A DNA stretch of 11,617 bases from an uncultured Fidelibacterota bacterium (GCA_937862595.1 CALMFL010000266.1:1-11617), one strand, 5' to 3'. Positions 1-8,041 are shown, counted from the stretch's first letter. The notes: generated from the letters alone by a model not told the origin. A program made the numbers and translations.

Positions 1-855
1 GGCGCAAATGGGGTCGATCTCCGTAATGATTACGCGGGCTCCGAGGCCCCGCATGGACTGTGCGCAGCCTTTTCCAACGTCCCCGTACCCGCAAATAACG
101 ACGGTCTTTCCGGCGACCATCACATCGGTGCCGCGCTTGATCCCGTCTGCCAGGGATTCGCGGCAGCCGTAGAGATTGTCGAATTTGGACTTGGTTACCG
201 AATTGTTCACGTTGATCGCAGGGAAAAGCAATTCGCCGGCTTCCCTCATTTGATACAGGCGGTGGACGCCGGTCGTGGTCTCTTCGCTGACCCCGCGCAA
301 ATGCTCTGCGATCGTTTGCCAGCGCCGGGGAAACGTTTCAATGTCTTCGATGATCAGTTTCTGAACAATGCGCAGTTCCTTGTTCTTCGATGTCACGTCC
401 GGGATCTTGTGCGTCTGCGCATAGTGCTTCTCAAGCCGGACGCCCTCGTGAACGAACAGGGTGGCGTCCCCGCCGTCATCCACGATCATATCGGGACCCC
501 GGTCGCCGAACAGAAGCGCCTGTTTGGTGCACCACCAATATTCTTCAAGCGTTTCGCCTTTCCAGGCGAACACCGGGATGCCCAGATCTGCGACGGCGGC
601 AGCTGCATGGTCCTGCGTCGAATAGATATTACAGCTCGCCCAGCGCAGGTCGGCGCCCAGGGCCGCAAGCGTTTTTATCAGAACGGCCGTCTGGATCGTC
701 ATATGCAGGCTGCCGGTAATGTGTGCGCCTTTGAGAGGAGACAGGCCCTTGTATTTTTCCTGCAACGCCATCAGGCCGGGCATTTCCGCTTCGGCGAGGC
801 CGATCTCCCGGTGGCCGAAATCCGCCAGCGCACTGTCTTTGACCTTATAATCCAT
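1..855 (-). CDS. ahcY: S-adenosylhomocysteine hydrolase (adenosylhomocysteinase), N-terminal part, cut by window edge
   Basis: This cytosolic NAD-dependent enzyme splits S-adenosylhomocysteine into adenosine and homocysteine, clearing the by-product of SAM-dependent methylation. The window holds 285 codons from the ATG at 855; about 150 or more C-terminal residues lie off the left edge. Visible family motifs are HMTIQTAVL (51-59), SCNIYSTQDHAAAA (74-87), DDGGDAT (126-132), SEETTTGVH (190-198), the catalytic-lysine block TKSKFDN (221-227) and the NAD-binding GYGDVGKG (256-263). A segment of roughly 40 residues around 140-188, absent from the mammalian enzyme, marks the bacterial long form. Residue 218 is Asn where NVNDSVTK normally has Asp; the residues matching human K186, D190 and N191 are kept. 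The start lies 5 bases after the SLBB gene's stop, with a GGAGTGG-like ribosome binding site inside that gene's end, so it is probably the distal gene of the operon. The assignment is very secure. Confidence 0.97.
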   Translation of the reverse strand, partial: MDYKVKDSALADFGHREIGLAEAEMPGLMALQEKYKGLSPLKGAHITGSLHMTIQTAVLIKTLAALGADLRWASCNIYSTQDHAAAAVADLGIPVFAWKGETLEEYWWCTKQALLFGDRGPDMIVDDGGDATLFVHEGVRLEKHYAQTHKIPDVTSKNKELRIVQKLIIEDIETFPRRWQTIAEHLRGVSEETTTGVHRLYQMREAGELLFPAINVNNSVTKSKFDNLYGCRESLADGIKRGTDVMVAGKTVVICGYGDVGKGCAQSMRGLGARVIITEIDPICA

Positions 856-860
856 TATAA

Positions 861-1328
861 TTATTCCACTCCGATCCTGTCGATGTAGTAGGCAATGATC
901 GTGATCGACTGCGCAATGGCCAGCAAGGCGGCAAAATTCGTTACGAAATTTTTACCGAACTTCGGCGGCACCATGATGGTGTCACCTTCGCGGATTTCCG
1001 GGATCAGCGAATCGTCGCCTGTTTCCATGTACTGCTGAAGGTCTACATACACAACGATGGGGTCTTCTTTATTCATGCGATATCCGCGCAGCACCTTTAC
1101 GTTGGTCAGCTTGGCCGTGTTGACGGGACCCCCGGCGAGGGACAGTATCCCCAGAAGATCATATCCAAGCGGGGGCTCGTAAATACCCGGCTTCACCACC
1201 TCGCCCCATACTTTGACGACCATCGTCAGTTTCTTTTCATCTGAAAAACGCGCCGAAAAACCCGACACGTCCTGCGCATACGCCATTACCATCATCACAG
1301 CCAAACATACCGCTACAATTCGTTTCAT
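861..1328 (-). CDS. Small exported SLBB-domain protein with C-terminal hydrophobic helix
   Basis: This 155-residue protein starts at the ATG at 1328, which is followed by a classic signal peptide (MKRIVAVCLAVMMVMAYA, likely cleaved after residue 18) and preceded by AGGAG and AAGGAT. The frame stays open 13 codons further upstream, but that runs into the preceding gene. Residues about 36-120 look like one SLBB (soluble ligand-binding beta-grasp) domain: VWGEVVKPGIY (40-50), an LLGILSLAGGP stretch (58-68), and REGDTIMVPP near the end. SLBB domains are best known from outer-membrane polysaccharide export proteins such as Wza, where a Poly_export domain precedes them; none is present here. Residues about 128-148 form a hydrophobic segment, which could be an outer-membrane-spanning helix as at the Wza C-terminus, or a simple anchor. 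It follows the lipoprotein gene by 14 bases and precedes ahcY by 5. The fold call is fairly secure; the role is unknown. Confidence 0.8.
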   Translation of the reverse strand: MKRIVAVCLAVMMVMAYAQDVSGFSARFSDEKKLTMVVKVWGEVVKPGIYEPPLGYDLLGILSLAGGPVNTAKLTNVKVLRGYRMNKEDPIVVYVDLQQYMETGDDSLIPEIREGDTIMVPPKFGKNFVTNFAALLAIAQSITIIAYYIDRIGVE

Positions 1329-1330
1329 AT

Positions 1331-1344
1331 ATCCTTTTTCTCCT
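1331..1344 (-). promoter_or_regulatory. Ribosome binding region of the SLBB-protein gene
   Basis: Two purine-rich blocks read on the minus strand, AGGAG (1340-1344) and AAGGAT (1331-1336), precede the ATG at 1328. AGGAG overlaps the lipoprotein gene's TAG stop, so a terminating ribosome could restart here. These sites support the start at 1328, which is also where the signal peptide begins. Confidence 0.55.
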
Positions 1345-2152
1345 ATTTTACGGTGAAATACATCCATGCCGACTCGGACCCCTCGGTTTCCGGCGCGCCG
1401 CCCAATTGTCCCGACACCGCATCCACGCGCCAGCGGTAGGTGCCTTTTTCAAGATATCTTTTTTCCTCGGTATCTGTCCAAAGGCTGTCCATTAATACGG
1501 TCGTATGGGAATCATTATTTTTTAAATAAATATGAAAAGTGCTTTGAGATAAATCAAACCGATGCTTTTTAGCGAACAGTTTTATTTGATACGTGCTGTT
1601 CTCAAAATAGTACAAACGAAAATACAGGTAGTTTACCCTATCAATTGTTCGAAGGGGATAAATGAATTCAAAAAACTGGTTAATGCTGGTAATATCACCC
1701 GCGGGGCTAACCGGGGTTGGTTTATGTGTCAATTTATACTGCGCCGTATCGGACGTTTCCTTACTGACGGCGAAATCATTGTAGGACTTCAAATAATAAT
1801 AGTACGTCGTGTCCAAATGAACGCTGTAGTCTACATAGCTGTCGCTGTCATACAATAATCCTTCATTCCGCTGAACGCTCGCGATCCGGGAAAAGACATA
1901 GTCTTCGTTGACCAGCTTACCGCGGTAGATATAATACCCCAGGATGCCCTCTTCCTCCGCCGTGGCGGGTTCTTCCCATTCGAGATAGATCGCATTGTCC
2001 GGATGGGCGTCAATGCCCCGCTCCACCACGCTGTCCGGGGGGGTCTTGGGAATAAAGTTCGGCACCGAAATGTCGGGCTGGGGAAAACAGCCCGTGACCG
2101 TCATGATCATAAATCCCAAAATCAAGCCGAAGCTAATGTTCTTTGATCTCAT
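1343..2152 (-). CDS. Predicted lipoprotein with two fibronectin type III-like domains
   Basis: From the ATG at 2152 this is a 269-residue protein. A short basic N-terminus and hydrophobic stretch lead to VTGC (19-22), a plausible lipobox with Cys22 as the lipidated residue. The frame is open 26 codons further upstream, but that would bury the signal peptide and overlap the porV-like gene, so the later start is preferred. Residues about 28-140 resemble a fibronectin type III domain: IYLEWEEP (55-62), GYYIYRG (72-78) and a Tyr-rich TTYYYYLKSYND strand (115-126). Residues about 145-269 look like a second beta-sandwich ending in GTYRWRVDAVSG and SAWMYFTVK, again FN3-like. It begins 4 bases after the porV-like stop. 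I do not recognise a named family. The position suggests an outer-membrane or periplasmic accessory to the PorU/PorV pair, which is inference. The segment coding for about residues 158-217 is much richer in A and T than its neighbours. Confidence 0.82.
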   Translation of the reverse strand: MRSKNISFGLILGFMIMTVTGCFPQPDISVPNFIPKTPPDSVVERGIDAHPDNAIYLEWEEPATAEEEGILGYYIYRGKLVNEDYVFSRIASVQRNEGLLYDSDSYVDYSVHLDTTYYYYLKSYNDFAVSKETSDTAQYKLTHKPTPVSPAGDITSINQFFEFIYPLRTIDRVNYLYFRLYYFENSTYQIKLFAKKHRFDLSQSTFHIYLKNNDSHTTVLMDSLWTDTEEKRYLEKGTYRWRVDAVSGQLGGAPETEGSESAWMYFTVK

Positions 2153-2156
2153 GGTC

Positions 2157-3203
2157 TTATTCACCGGTTTCCTGCTTTGTCTCACCCCAGTAATATGACA
2201 AGGAAATGAGATGACTCCAATTGATTTCATGATATTGTATCGTATAATCCAGTTTCATTTTCCCGTTCATCACGGGCAGTTTCAGTCCCGCGCCGCCGCT
2301 TACGCCGCTCAGGTCCTTCCCGAAGCGGATATCCAGAAAATCCTTTACTTTCCACTGCATGCCGAAGCGTATTCCGGAATAGGGAAAGAAACGGCTTTCG
2401 AAAACATAGCCGTCCAGTGCGAAGCGGACTTCGCTTGACAGCGCCTTTACGGGCTGATGGAGCGCAATGCCCCCCAGCAGGCGCATATTGCCGTAATCTA
2501 TATAGGGATTGTTGAACCACACCACCGGGGATTTAATAAAATTTTCCATATTCAGTCCAAGGGAAATAACCCCCAGGCGCTTGATATAGAAAACCTCGTT
2601 CCCGGGGATCATGAAACGCACTCCGGCATCCAGGCCGGCCCCCAGGGCGCTATGACCGTCGAGACGTTTATAGATAAATTTTAAATTCGCCCCGTACTGG
2701 ATCCTGATCACAAAACGGTCATAGGACCAGCCCATTTTGATATTCACCGGAGTTTCCCGTGCGATGGAAAGAAGCAGGGCGCTTTCCATGTCGTAAAAGG
2801 TTTCCGTACCCAGGAACTCCCTGACGTAATCCCGTCGGTCGTTAATGCTCGAAATACCGTTGATAATATCGTCCCTGCGGTAAAGCTGCACGCCCACCGT
2901 GTTGACCAGGGCGCCGATCTGATAATCCCCGTAAGGCATTGAGATCCCGATACTGTTCTGGAACGCCAATCCGAACACATTGTTGAATTGGGTGAAGATC
3001 TCTTTATCCCGATATCCGATCAGGCCTGCGGGATTTGAGATCACCGAGGTGATGCCGTTCAGCGAGGTCAATCCGGTTCCGCCCATTGCCACGGACTGGG
3101 ACGATCTGCCTGCCAGGATATAAGCGTCGCCGTAATGACCGTATTCTGCCGACAGAATTCCGGTTATCAACACAAGCAGTATGATTTTATATCTTTTTTT
3201 CAT
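2157..3203 (-). CDS. porV: PorV/PorQ-family outer-membrane beta-barrel (type IX secretion)
   Basis: This 348-residue protein has a signal peptide (MKKRYKIILLVLITGILSA, cleaved near residue 19). Next come SVAMGGTG (37-44) and NPAGL (58-62), which are hallmarks of the PorV/PorQ/UPF0164 relatives of FadL barrels. The rest alternates short amphipathic strands with Gly and aromatic residues and ends in HLISLSYYW, a typical final barrel strand followed by a short polar tail. In Porphyromonas gingivalis PorV (LptO) takes cargo from the T9SS translocon and brings it to the PorU sortase. The start codon overlaps the porU stop by 4 bases (ATGA), which implies translational coupling. The neighbouring porU-like gene is the main reason to prefer PorV over PorQ or a general PorV-like protein. 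The barrel family is confident; the exact orthology is less so. Confidence 0.85.
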   Translation of the reverse strand: MKKRYKIILLVLITGILSAEYGHYGDAYILAGRSSQSVAMGGTGLTSLNGITSVISNPAGLIGYRDKEIFTQFNNVFGLAFQNSIGISMPYGDYQIGALVNTVGVQLYRRDDIINGISSINDRRDYVREFLGTETFYDMESALLLSIARETPVNIKMGWSYDRFVIRIQYGANLKFIYKRLDGHSALGAGLDAGVRFMIPGNEVFYIKRLGVISLGLNMENFIKSPVVWFNNPYIDYGNMRLLGGIALHQPVKALSSEVRFALDGYVFESRFFPYSGIRFGMQWKVKDFLDIRFGKDLSGVSGGAGLKLPVMNGKMKLDYTIQYHEINWSHLISLSYYWGETKQETGE

Positions 3204-6200
3204 CGGTATTTCGCGATCTTTCCGGTTGTTTTAACCGTTCTGCCGTCCACAATTCCTTCGATCACATAAAAATACACGCCGTTCGCCACGGTATTCCCGA
3301 ATTCGTCCCTTCCGTACCAGGGGACCTCGTGGTATCCGATACTGTAAAGCGGAAGGTCGGTAATGGCGTTCTCCGTCACGGACATGGTAAATATTTTCTG
3401 TCCGGAAAGCGTGAATATTTTAATGACCACATCGTCGAACTGTTCGGTCAATTCATAAATAAAGGTCGTTCTCGTCCGGAAAGGATTGGGGAAATTCCCG
3501 TAATCGATCAGCTGGGATTCGCCCGTGTATACGATCTCAAATGCTTCCGATTCCGTACGGTTCCCGACCAGGTCATGCGCAACGACCTGCAGCGTGTGTT
3601 CCCCCACATCCATATTCAGCTTGAAATTTAATCCCAATTCTTTAATGTTGTCACCCTGAATGAACGAAATGTCTTCCGCGTCGATCTCGCTCCCGTCCAG
3701 TAAAATATCCCAGAATTCGGGCAGCGGGTTCACCCCGTAGTTGTCGCGCAGCATGACCGAGAAATCCGAGCGTTCCGACACGTACCCTCTGACCAGTATT
3801 TTTCTGGCGTTCAGGTTGATCTCTATCTCGGGACCTGCGCTCTCATTGGCATACGCCAGAAGATAATATCCCGTCTGACGGATCGGGAAATAGACACTGC
3901 TGTCAAGGACCGTTACGGGAAGCGTATAAAAGACATCCAAACCCGGGTTCAGATAACAGATGATCTTATCTTCTCCCAATGCGGACAAGGGGACAGAGCC
4001 GGTAAAACCGACCGTTTCCGATGTTGCGGAGATATACAGAAGTTCCTGAACCGCCTGGGTCGCACCGAATCCCGACAAGGCATAGTTCCTGTCGTAGGTG
4101 TTAATATAGATGGCCTGTGAACCCGCAGCGGCGGGAAGAGGTGTAATGGTCTTGAACGTTCCGCTTGCCAGATGCACCGTATCGCCGGGGTGGTTGACCA
4201 GTTTTCCGTTCAGCGCATGAAGCCATTTGTTTTGCACCGTCGCCTGCAGCCGGTTGTTCGACGTGTCCATGTCCTGAATATCGATCGGATCAATAGTCAG
4301 CCGGATCGTTCCGCTGTTAAAGGGGGGCAAGAAATCAAGATAAAAGGTGTTGATCTTGTCGATCCCGCTGACGTTCTGACCGTCCACATCGTTGTGGGTC
4401 AGCAGGGTGTCAGAATAGGAATAATTCATTGCCGAATCTAATACGTCAATTTTAAGACCGACATAACACGCGGTGTCCGCCTGATTATAGAGTACCAGTT
4501 TGCTTTGGCCATTCTCGACGGCATAGCTTAAAATGGAGATGTCGCGGTTAGGGGGGACAAGCGGTAACAGGGGGTAAAAATCCCCTGTGATGCTGCTGTC
4601 TCCGCCGATCGTGAATACCGGCATAAAATAGTTGCCGTTGTAATACGTCAGGGCGGCCGAGGAATCGTTTTCGGCCGTGTAAAATCCAGCACTTGAAGTA
4701 TAATATATTTTGTATTGTGTCTCAAAAACGTTATTCCCGACATGTGTCAGCGGGAGTTTCTTGTAGGCAGCGTCTTCATCGCGCGACGAGAAAACCCGCA
4801 GTGCGGCGCTTTCGATGGTCCGGTCCGTCGCCGCCTGCATTATTATCCTGACCCCGCCCGTGCCGATGCCCGGCCTGTTGGGATCATAATCCAGGGATTC
4901 AACATAGGGGGCGTCCAGGCCGATATGTTCAGCGGCGGTATAAAATTTTCCATCGGTGCCCCAGTACGTAAGCTGAACGATCCCTTCGGAGATGCCATGT
5001 TCGTTTTCCGGTACCCTTATTGTGGCCTGGCCCTGGTTAAACTGCAGTCTGATCTTTTGTTTTAGCGGGTATTTGCGTTCCTGTCCGCGGGTGCCGACGA
5101 TATCGGCTACCCCGCCGACGATCCCCGGTTCCGACACGGAAAGCGCGATGCTGCCTCCCGGTGAAACGCTTCTTGGGGCAATACCGGGATTTTCGGCTTC
5201 CAGCTTCCGGGGGAACCGTGCCGAGGGATCGCCAAGAAGACATGTCTGATAGAAGAGGGACTCGCGAAAGTATTTATACACGGTCTGTCCGTCGACCTGG
5301 TCGATAAAATTCGCATGTCTTCCGAAGGTCGAAAAGAAATATTCTCCCAGGGCAAAGCGCACCGCCTCGCCGTGGGACATATTGTCGTAGGACATATGGT
5401 TCATCAGTTTTTCAAAGAGATAATAATTCGAGTTGACCCATCCGTAGCCGGTGGAGGACAGAACCGAAACGCCTCCCCGCGGATGCCGGATGAACATTTC
5501 TCCCAGAGCGTTATCATTGGAAAAGGTGTTGGTAAAGCAGGTCATGGAATTCACGATAAACGGCTTTCCGGGAATGAAGCGATCAAATGCGGGATAGGGC
5601 AACACATAATTGTCCCAGGTATAACCGCCCCCGTGACCGATATAGTTGATACAGTATACTCCGTCATTGATGAATTTTACCAGCGTGTCCGTAGCATACA
5701 TGCCCGCATCAAAATCACCCGTTACGTGCGAATCATATAAATACAGGCGGTCAAGCTGAACATCGTCGGGCGCGCTGTTGTTGATATAGTCTTTCAGTTG
5801 TGTTTTAAATGTCGGTTCCGGTCCGGACAGAAGCGCCATCCGGTTTACCTGCATGGAGGGGTTTTCTGTCTTATCGAATATTTTTATTTTCGCGATAATG
5901 CTGTCGAGCTCATCTTCGGTGCTGACGGGCAGACGCCCCAGCGCCATTTCCAGCATGTGGTCATCATCGATATCAACGAACCAGTTCTCTGCGATGACCG
6001 CGCCGATCTGTCCGCTGGATTGATACCTGATGACCGGGAGCGGATTTTCGGTGCCGGTATCCCCGATCAGCAGGACATAGCGGGGAAGGATGCTCCAGGC
6101 GGTGTACGCCTCCGTCAGAAAGGCTTTGATCGCATAAGGGCTTTCATTCCCGTAATTATATTCGTCGTAAATGCGCTCCAGTTCGTAAATCGCGGGGGTG

Positions 6201-8041
6201 AAGCCCATGGCAGCCTTATGTTCCGCCAGTCCCAGGGCTTTTTCATAAAAATCCTTATGGGTGATCAGGATATAATCGCCCTGTTGCGCCGTATTATAGT
6301 ATTCGTCATCCAAGGTGTTCACGTAGCGTATCGAATCGATCGAAACGATACCGTACGAGGGCACATCGGGCTTTCCGGGACCGGCGACCTGATACACTTC
6401 GTCGCCGGAGCATTCGTCTTCAAAATAGATCGAGTAGGTTACCACCCCGCCAATCGTGTCTTCCGGGGTCACGTAGTATCCCCGGATCCAGTTGGTCCCG
6501 TTCTTCAGGATCAGCACGTCGGACGCGGAGGTCAGGCCGCCGATCTGGAAAAGGTAGATGCCGGGGCCGTGCTGGGGCGAAAACTCCAGCCTGTTCTCGT
6601 GTGCGGTCATGAAGCGGTCGTAGGACACCTTTAGCCAGTCAAACAGGACCTGGTCGTCCAGATAGGGGTTGTCCTCAAATCCCTTGACGGAAATATCGAT
6701 CGTGTTCTTCCCGTGGATGAGGTTATCGTGGTCGTACTGCATATCGGTGTTGCTGGAAATGTTCGGGACTTGTCCGTCCCATTCGTCTTCCAGCAGATAC
6801 TGGTTGTTAACCGTCACGTAGATCTGATGGTCCATTTCGTCATCGACGGAATAGGTCAGTCCCTGCATGCGAAGGGTAAAATCAACATTATAGGGAGAGT
6901 CCGGAACCGGATCCCATAAATTGAAATCGAACGAAACGCTCCTTCCGATCCGAATGGAGGGGGAGTAAAACGTATGTTCGTATTTGTGTGAAAGCTCCTG
7001 CTCATGCAGCCGCGCAAGCGGTTGATATAATACGTTCTTTTCAATATGCACCGTGCTTCGGAAGGTCCGGTTGTCCTGCGGCAGGAAGGTGGCGTTCCCG
7101 GTGATCTCGCTGTTTTCCTGAACATACCGTTTGCCGCTGCCGCTGTCCCAGCTCATGCGCACGACATCATAGTCCGTGAAAGGATTGTACAGATAATCTC
7201 CGTAAGGATTTTTTAGGCGGGGAATGCTGAACTGGACCACATTTTCGTATTGAAAAGTCTCCCGTCCCATTTCATAGATGCTGGTCACGCGGCAGGGCAG
7301 TTCTTCGCCCCACCAGGTCAGTTTTATATTGTCCGGATGAACGGTCCGCAGATCGATCCCGCGGTCGGCCAGGTCCTGGCCGCTTACCTGAAACACGCCG
7401 GGTTCGCTGATGTAGAGGTCCAGGAATTCCCCGGGCAGGTTTGCCCGAAGTGAGCTGGTTTTGGAAAGTTTCGTCCTGTTTTTCACCAGGTCCGATTTCT
7501 GAAGGCTTTTCTGCGACGTGGACAGGATCTCGATGCGGGCCCGTTTCAGAAGCCGTACCCGTCCGTCCGGCTGAGGGATCATCGGGACGATCTCCAGCAG
7601 CGTTCCGATCCCGGGAACCTCGATCAGTTTCACATAATCGTTAAACCCGCTGATGTCAACAAGATCCGCGGCCATCGGATCAAGATCCCCGTGATCTCCG
7701 GTCATGTCGGGCGCAAAGATCAGGGTTTCTTCCTTGTCCCGGATCCGGAAGGCCAGCTCGGCAGGCGTATTCGCGATAAATGTGGTATACACCGGATAAT
7801 ATCTGCCCTGATAATAAAAACTTGCTCCGGTGCCGGCCTGGGCGATGTGCCCCGTCTTTACAAATTCTGTAATGTCGGAACCGCCAATCTCCCAGTCGTA
7901 GGTGTAAACGGCCGCAGTTTCCTGTATGTTCATGCTTGCGGCGGAGAGGCAAGCAAGAACACCCCATAACGCGGCTATCGTCCGCTTAACGATTGGAAAG
8001 ATAGGTATAAAGCGATGTCCGGAGTTCGTCTTCATTAACAT
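3200..8041 (-). CDS. porU: PorU-like C25 (gingipain-type) cysteine peptidase, T9SS sortase candidate
   Basis: This 1613-residue secreted protein has a signal-peptide-like N-terminus (basic VKR at 18-20, hydrophobic about 21-36). A long beta-rich region follows, with a DWLKVSYDRF stretch (468-477) like the segment before the peptidase in PorU. The C25 domain spans about 588-948, with YILITHKDF (590-598), YVLLIGD (655-661), the catalytic His803 in INYIGHGGG and the nucleophile Cys835 in NSMTCF, then HPRGGVSVLS (853-862). Beta-sandwich domains follow: Ig-like after 950, CARDB-like about 1166-1270, and a PorU-type module about 1403-1506. The type-A sorting-like C-terminal domain (about 1515-1613) has NFPNPF and GNTVANGVYFYVIEG. 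PorU in P. gingivalis cleaves cargo sorting domains and attaches anionic LPS. The gene precedes porV with a 4-base overlap, as in Bacteroidota porU-porV. The start overlaps dacA by 56 bases; the ATG at 8035, with CGGGA upstream, is an equally good start. A secreted C25 protease that is not the sortase is the main alternative. Confidence 0.88.
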   Translation of the reverse strand: MLMKTNSGHRFIPIFPIVKRTIAALWGVLACLSAASMNIQETAAVYTYDWEIGGSDITEFVKTGHIAQAGTGASFYYQGRYYPVYTTFIANTPAELAFRIRDKEETLIFAPDMTGDHGDLDPMAADLVDISGFNDYVKLIEVPGIGTLLEIVPMIPQPDGRVRLLKRARIEILSTSQKSLQKSDLVKNRTKLSKTSSLRANLPGEFLDLYISEPGVFQVSGQDLADRGIDLRTVHPDNIKLTWWGEELPCRVTSIYEMGRETFQYENVVQFSIPRLKNPYGDYLYNPFTDYDVVRMSWDSGSGKRYVQENSEITGNATFLPQDNRTFRSTVHIEKNVLYQPLARLHEQELSHKYEHTFYSPSIRIGRSVSFDFNLWDPVPDSPYNVDFTLRMQGLTYSVDDEMDHQIYVTVNNQYLLEDEWDGQVPNISSNTDMQYDHDNLIHGKNTIDISVKGFEDNPYLDDQVLFDWLKVSYDRFMTAHENRLEFSPQHGPGIYLFQIGGLTSASDVLILKNGTNWIRGYYVTPEDTIGGVVTYSIYFEDECSGDEVYQVAGPGKPDVPSYGIVSIDSIRYVNTLDDEYYNTAQQGDYILITHKDFYEKALGLAEHKAAMGFTPAIYELERIYDEYNYGNESPYAIKAFLTEAYTAWSILPRYVLLIGDTGTENPLPVIRYQSSGQIGAVIAENWFVDIDDDHMLEMALGRLPVSTEDELDSIIAKIKIFDKTENPSMQVNRMALLSGPEPTFKTQLKDYINNSAPDDVQLDRLYLYDSHVTGDFDAGMYATDTLVKFINDGVYCINYIGHGGGYTWDNYVLPYPAFDRFIPGKPFIVNSMTCFTNTFSNDNALGEMFIRHPRGGVSVLSSTGYGWVNSNYYLFEKLMNHMSYDNMSHGEAVRFALGEYFFSTFGRHANFIDQVDGQTVYKYFRESLFYQTCLLGDPSARFPRKLEAENPGIAPRSVSPGGSIALSVSEPGIVGGVADIVGTRGQERKYPLKQKIRLQFNQGQATIRVPENEHGISEGIVQLTYWGTDGKFYTAAEHIGLDAPYVESLDYDPNRPGIGTGGVRIIMQAATDRTIESAALRVFSSRDEDAAYKKLPLTHVGNNVFETQYKIYYTSSAGFYTAENDSSAALTYYNGNYFMPVFTIGGDSSITGDFYPLLPLVPPNRDISILSYAVENGQSKLVLYNQADTACYVGLKIDVLDSAMNYSYSDTLLTHNDVDGQNVSGIDKINTFYLDFLPPFNSGTIRLTIDPIDIQDMDTSNNRLQATVQNKWLHALNGKLVNHPGDTVHLASGTFKTITPLPAAAGSQAIYINTYDRNYALSGFGATQAVQELLYISATSETVGFTGSVPLSALGEDKIICYLNPGLDVFYTLPVTVLDSSVYFPIRQTGYYLLAYANESAGPEIEINLNARKILVRGYVSERSDFSVMLRDNYGVNPLPEFWDILLDGSEIDAEDISFIQGDNIKELGLNFKLNMDVGEHTLQVVAHDLVGNRTESEAFEIVYTGESQLIDYGNFPNPFRTRTTFIYELTEQFDDVVIKIFTLSGQKIFTMSVTENAITDLPLYSIGYHEVPWYGRDEFGNTVANGVYFYVIEGIVDGRTVKTTGKIAKYR

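Noticed and set aside
250..888. Plus-strand open frame (212 codons) at the left end
   Set aside because: The minus strand gives an unmistakable AhcY sequence throughout; the forward frame is its antisense shadow.
1329..1367. Longer start (1367) for the SLBB protein
   Set aside because: It would place 13 polar residues before a clean signal peptide and overlap the lipoprotein gene; the ATG at 1328 has better upstream signals.
2153..2230. Longer start (2230) for the FN3-like lipoprotein
   Set aside because: It would add 26 residues before the signal peptide and lipobox and overlap the porV-like gene by more than 70 bases.
5798..6634. Long plus-strand open frame (278 codons) opposite the porU-like gene
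   Set aside because: It lies wholly antisense to the C25 peptidase region, has no recognisable motif, and the minus strand there encodes clear family motifs. It is a compositional shadow.
7943..7960. Possible lipobox (VLAC, Cys31) in the PorU-like N-terminus
   Set aside because: The Leu at -2 is unusual for a lipobox and known PorU proteins are not lipoproteins; an ordinary signal peptide explains the segment as well. Not excluded outright.
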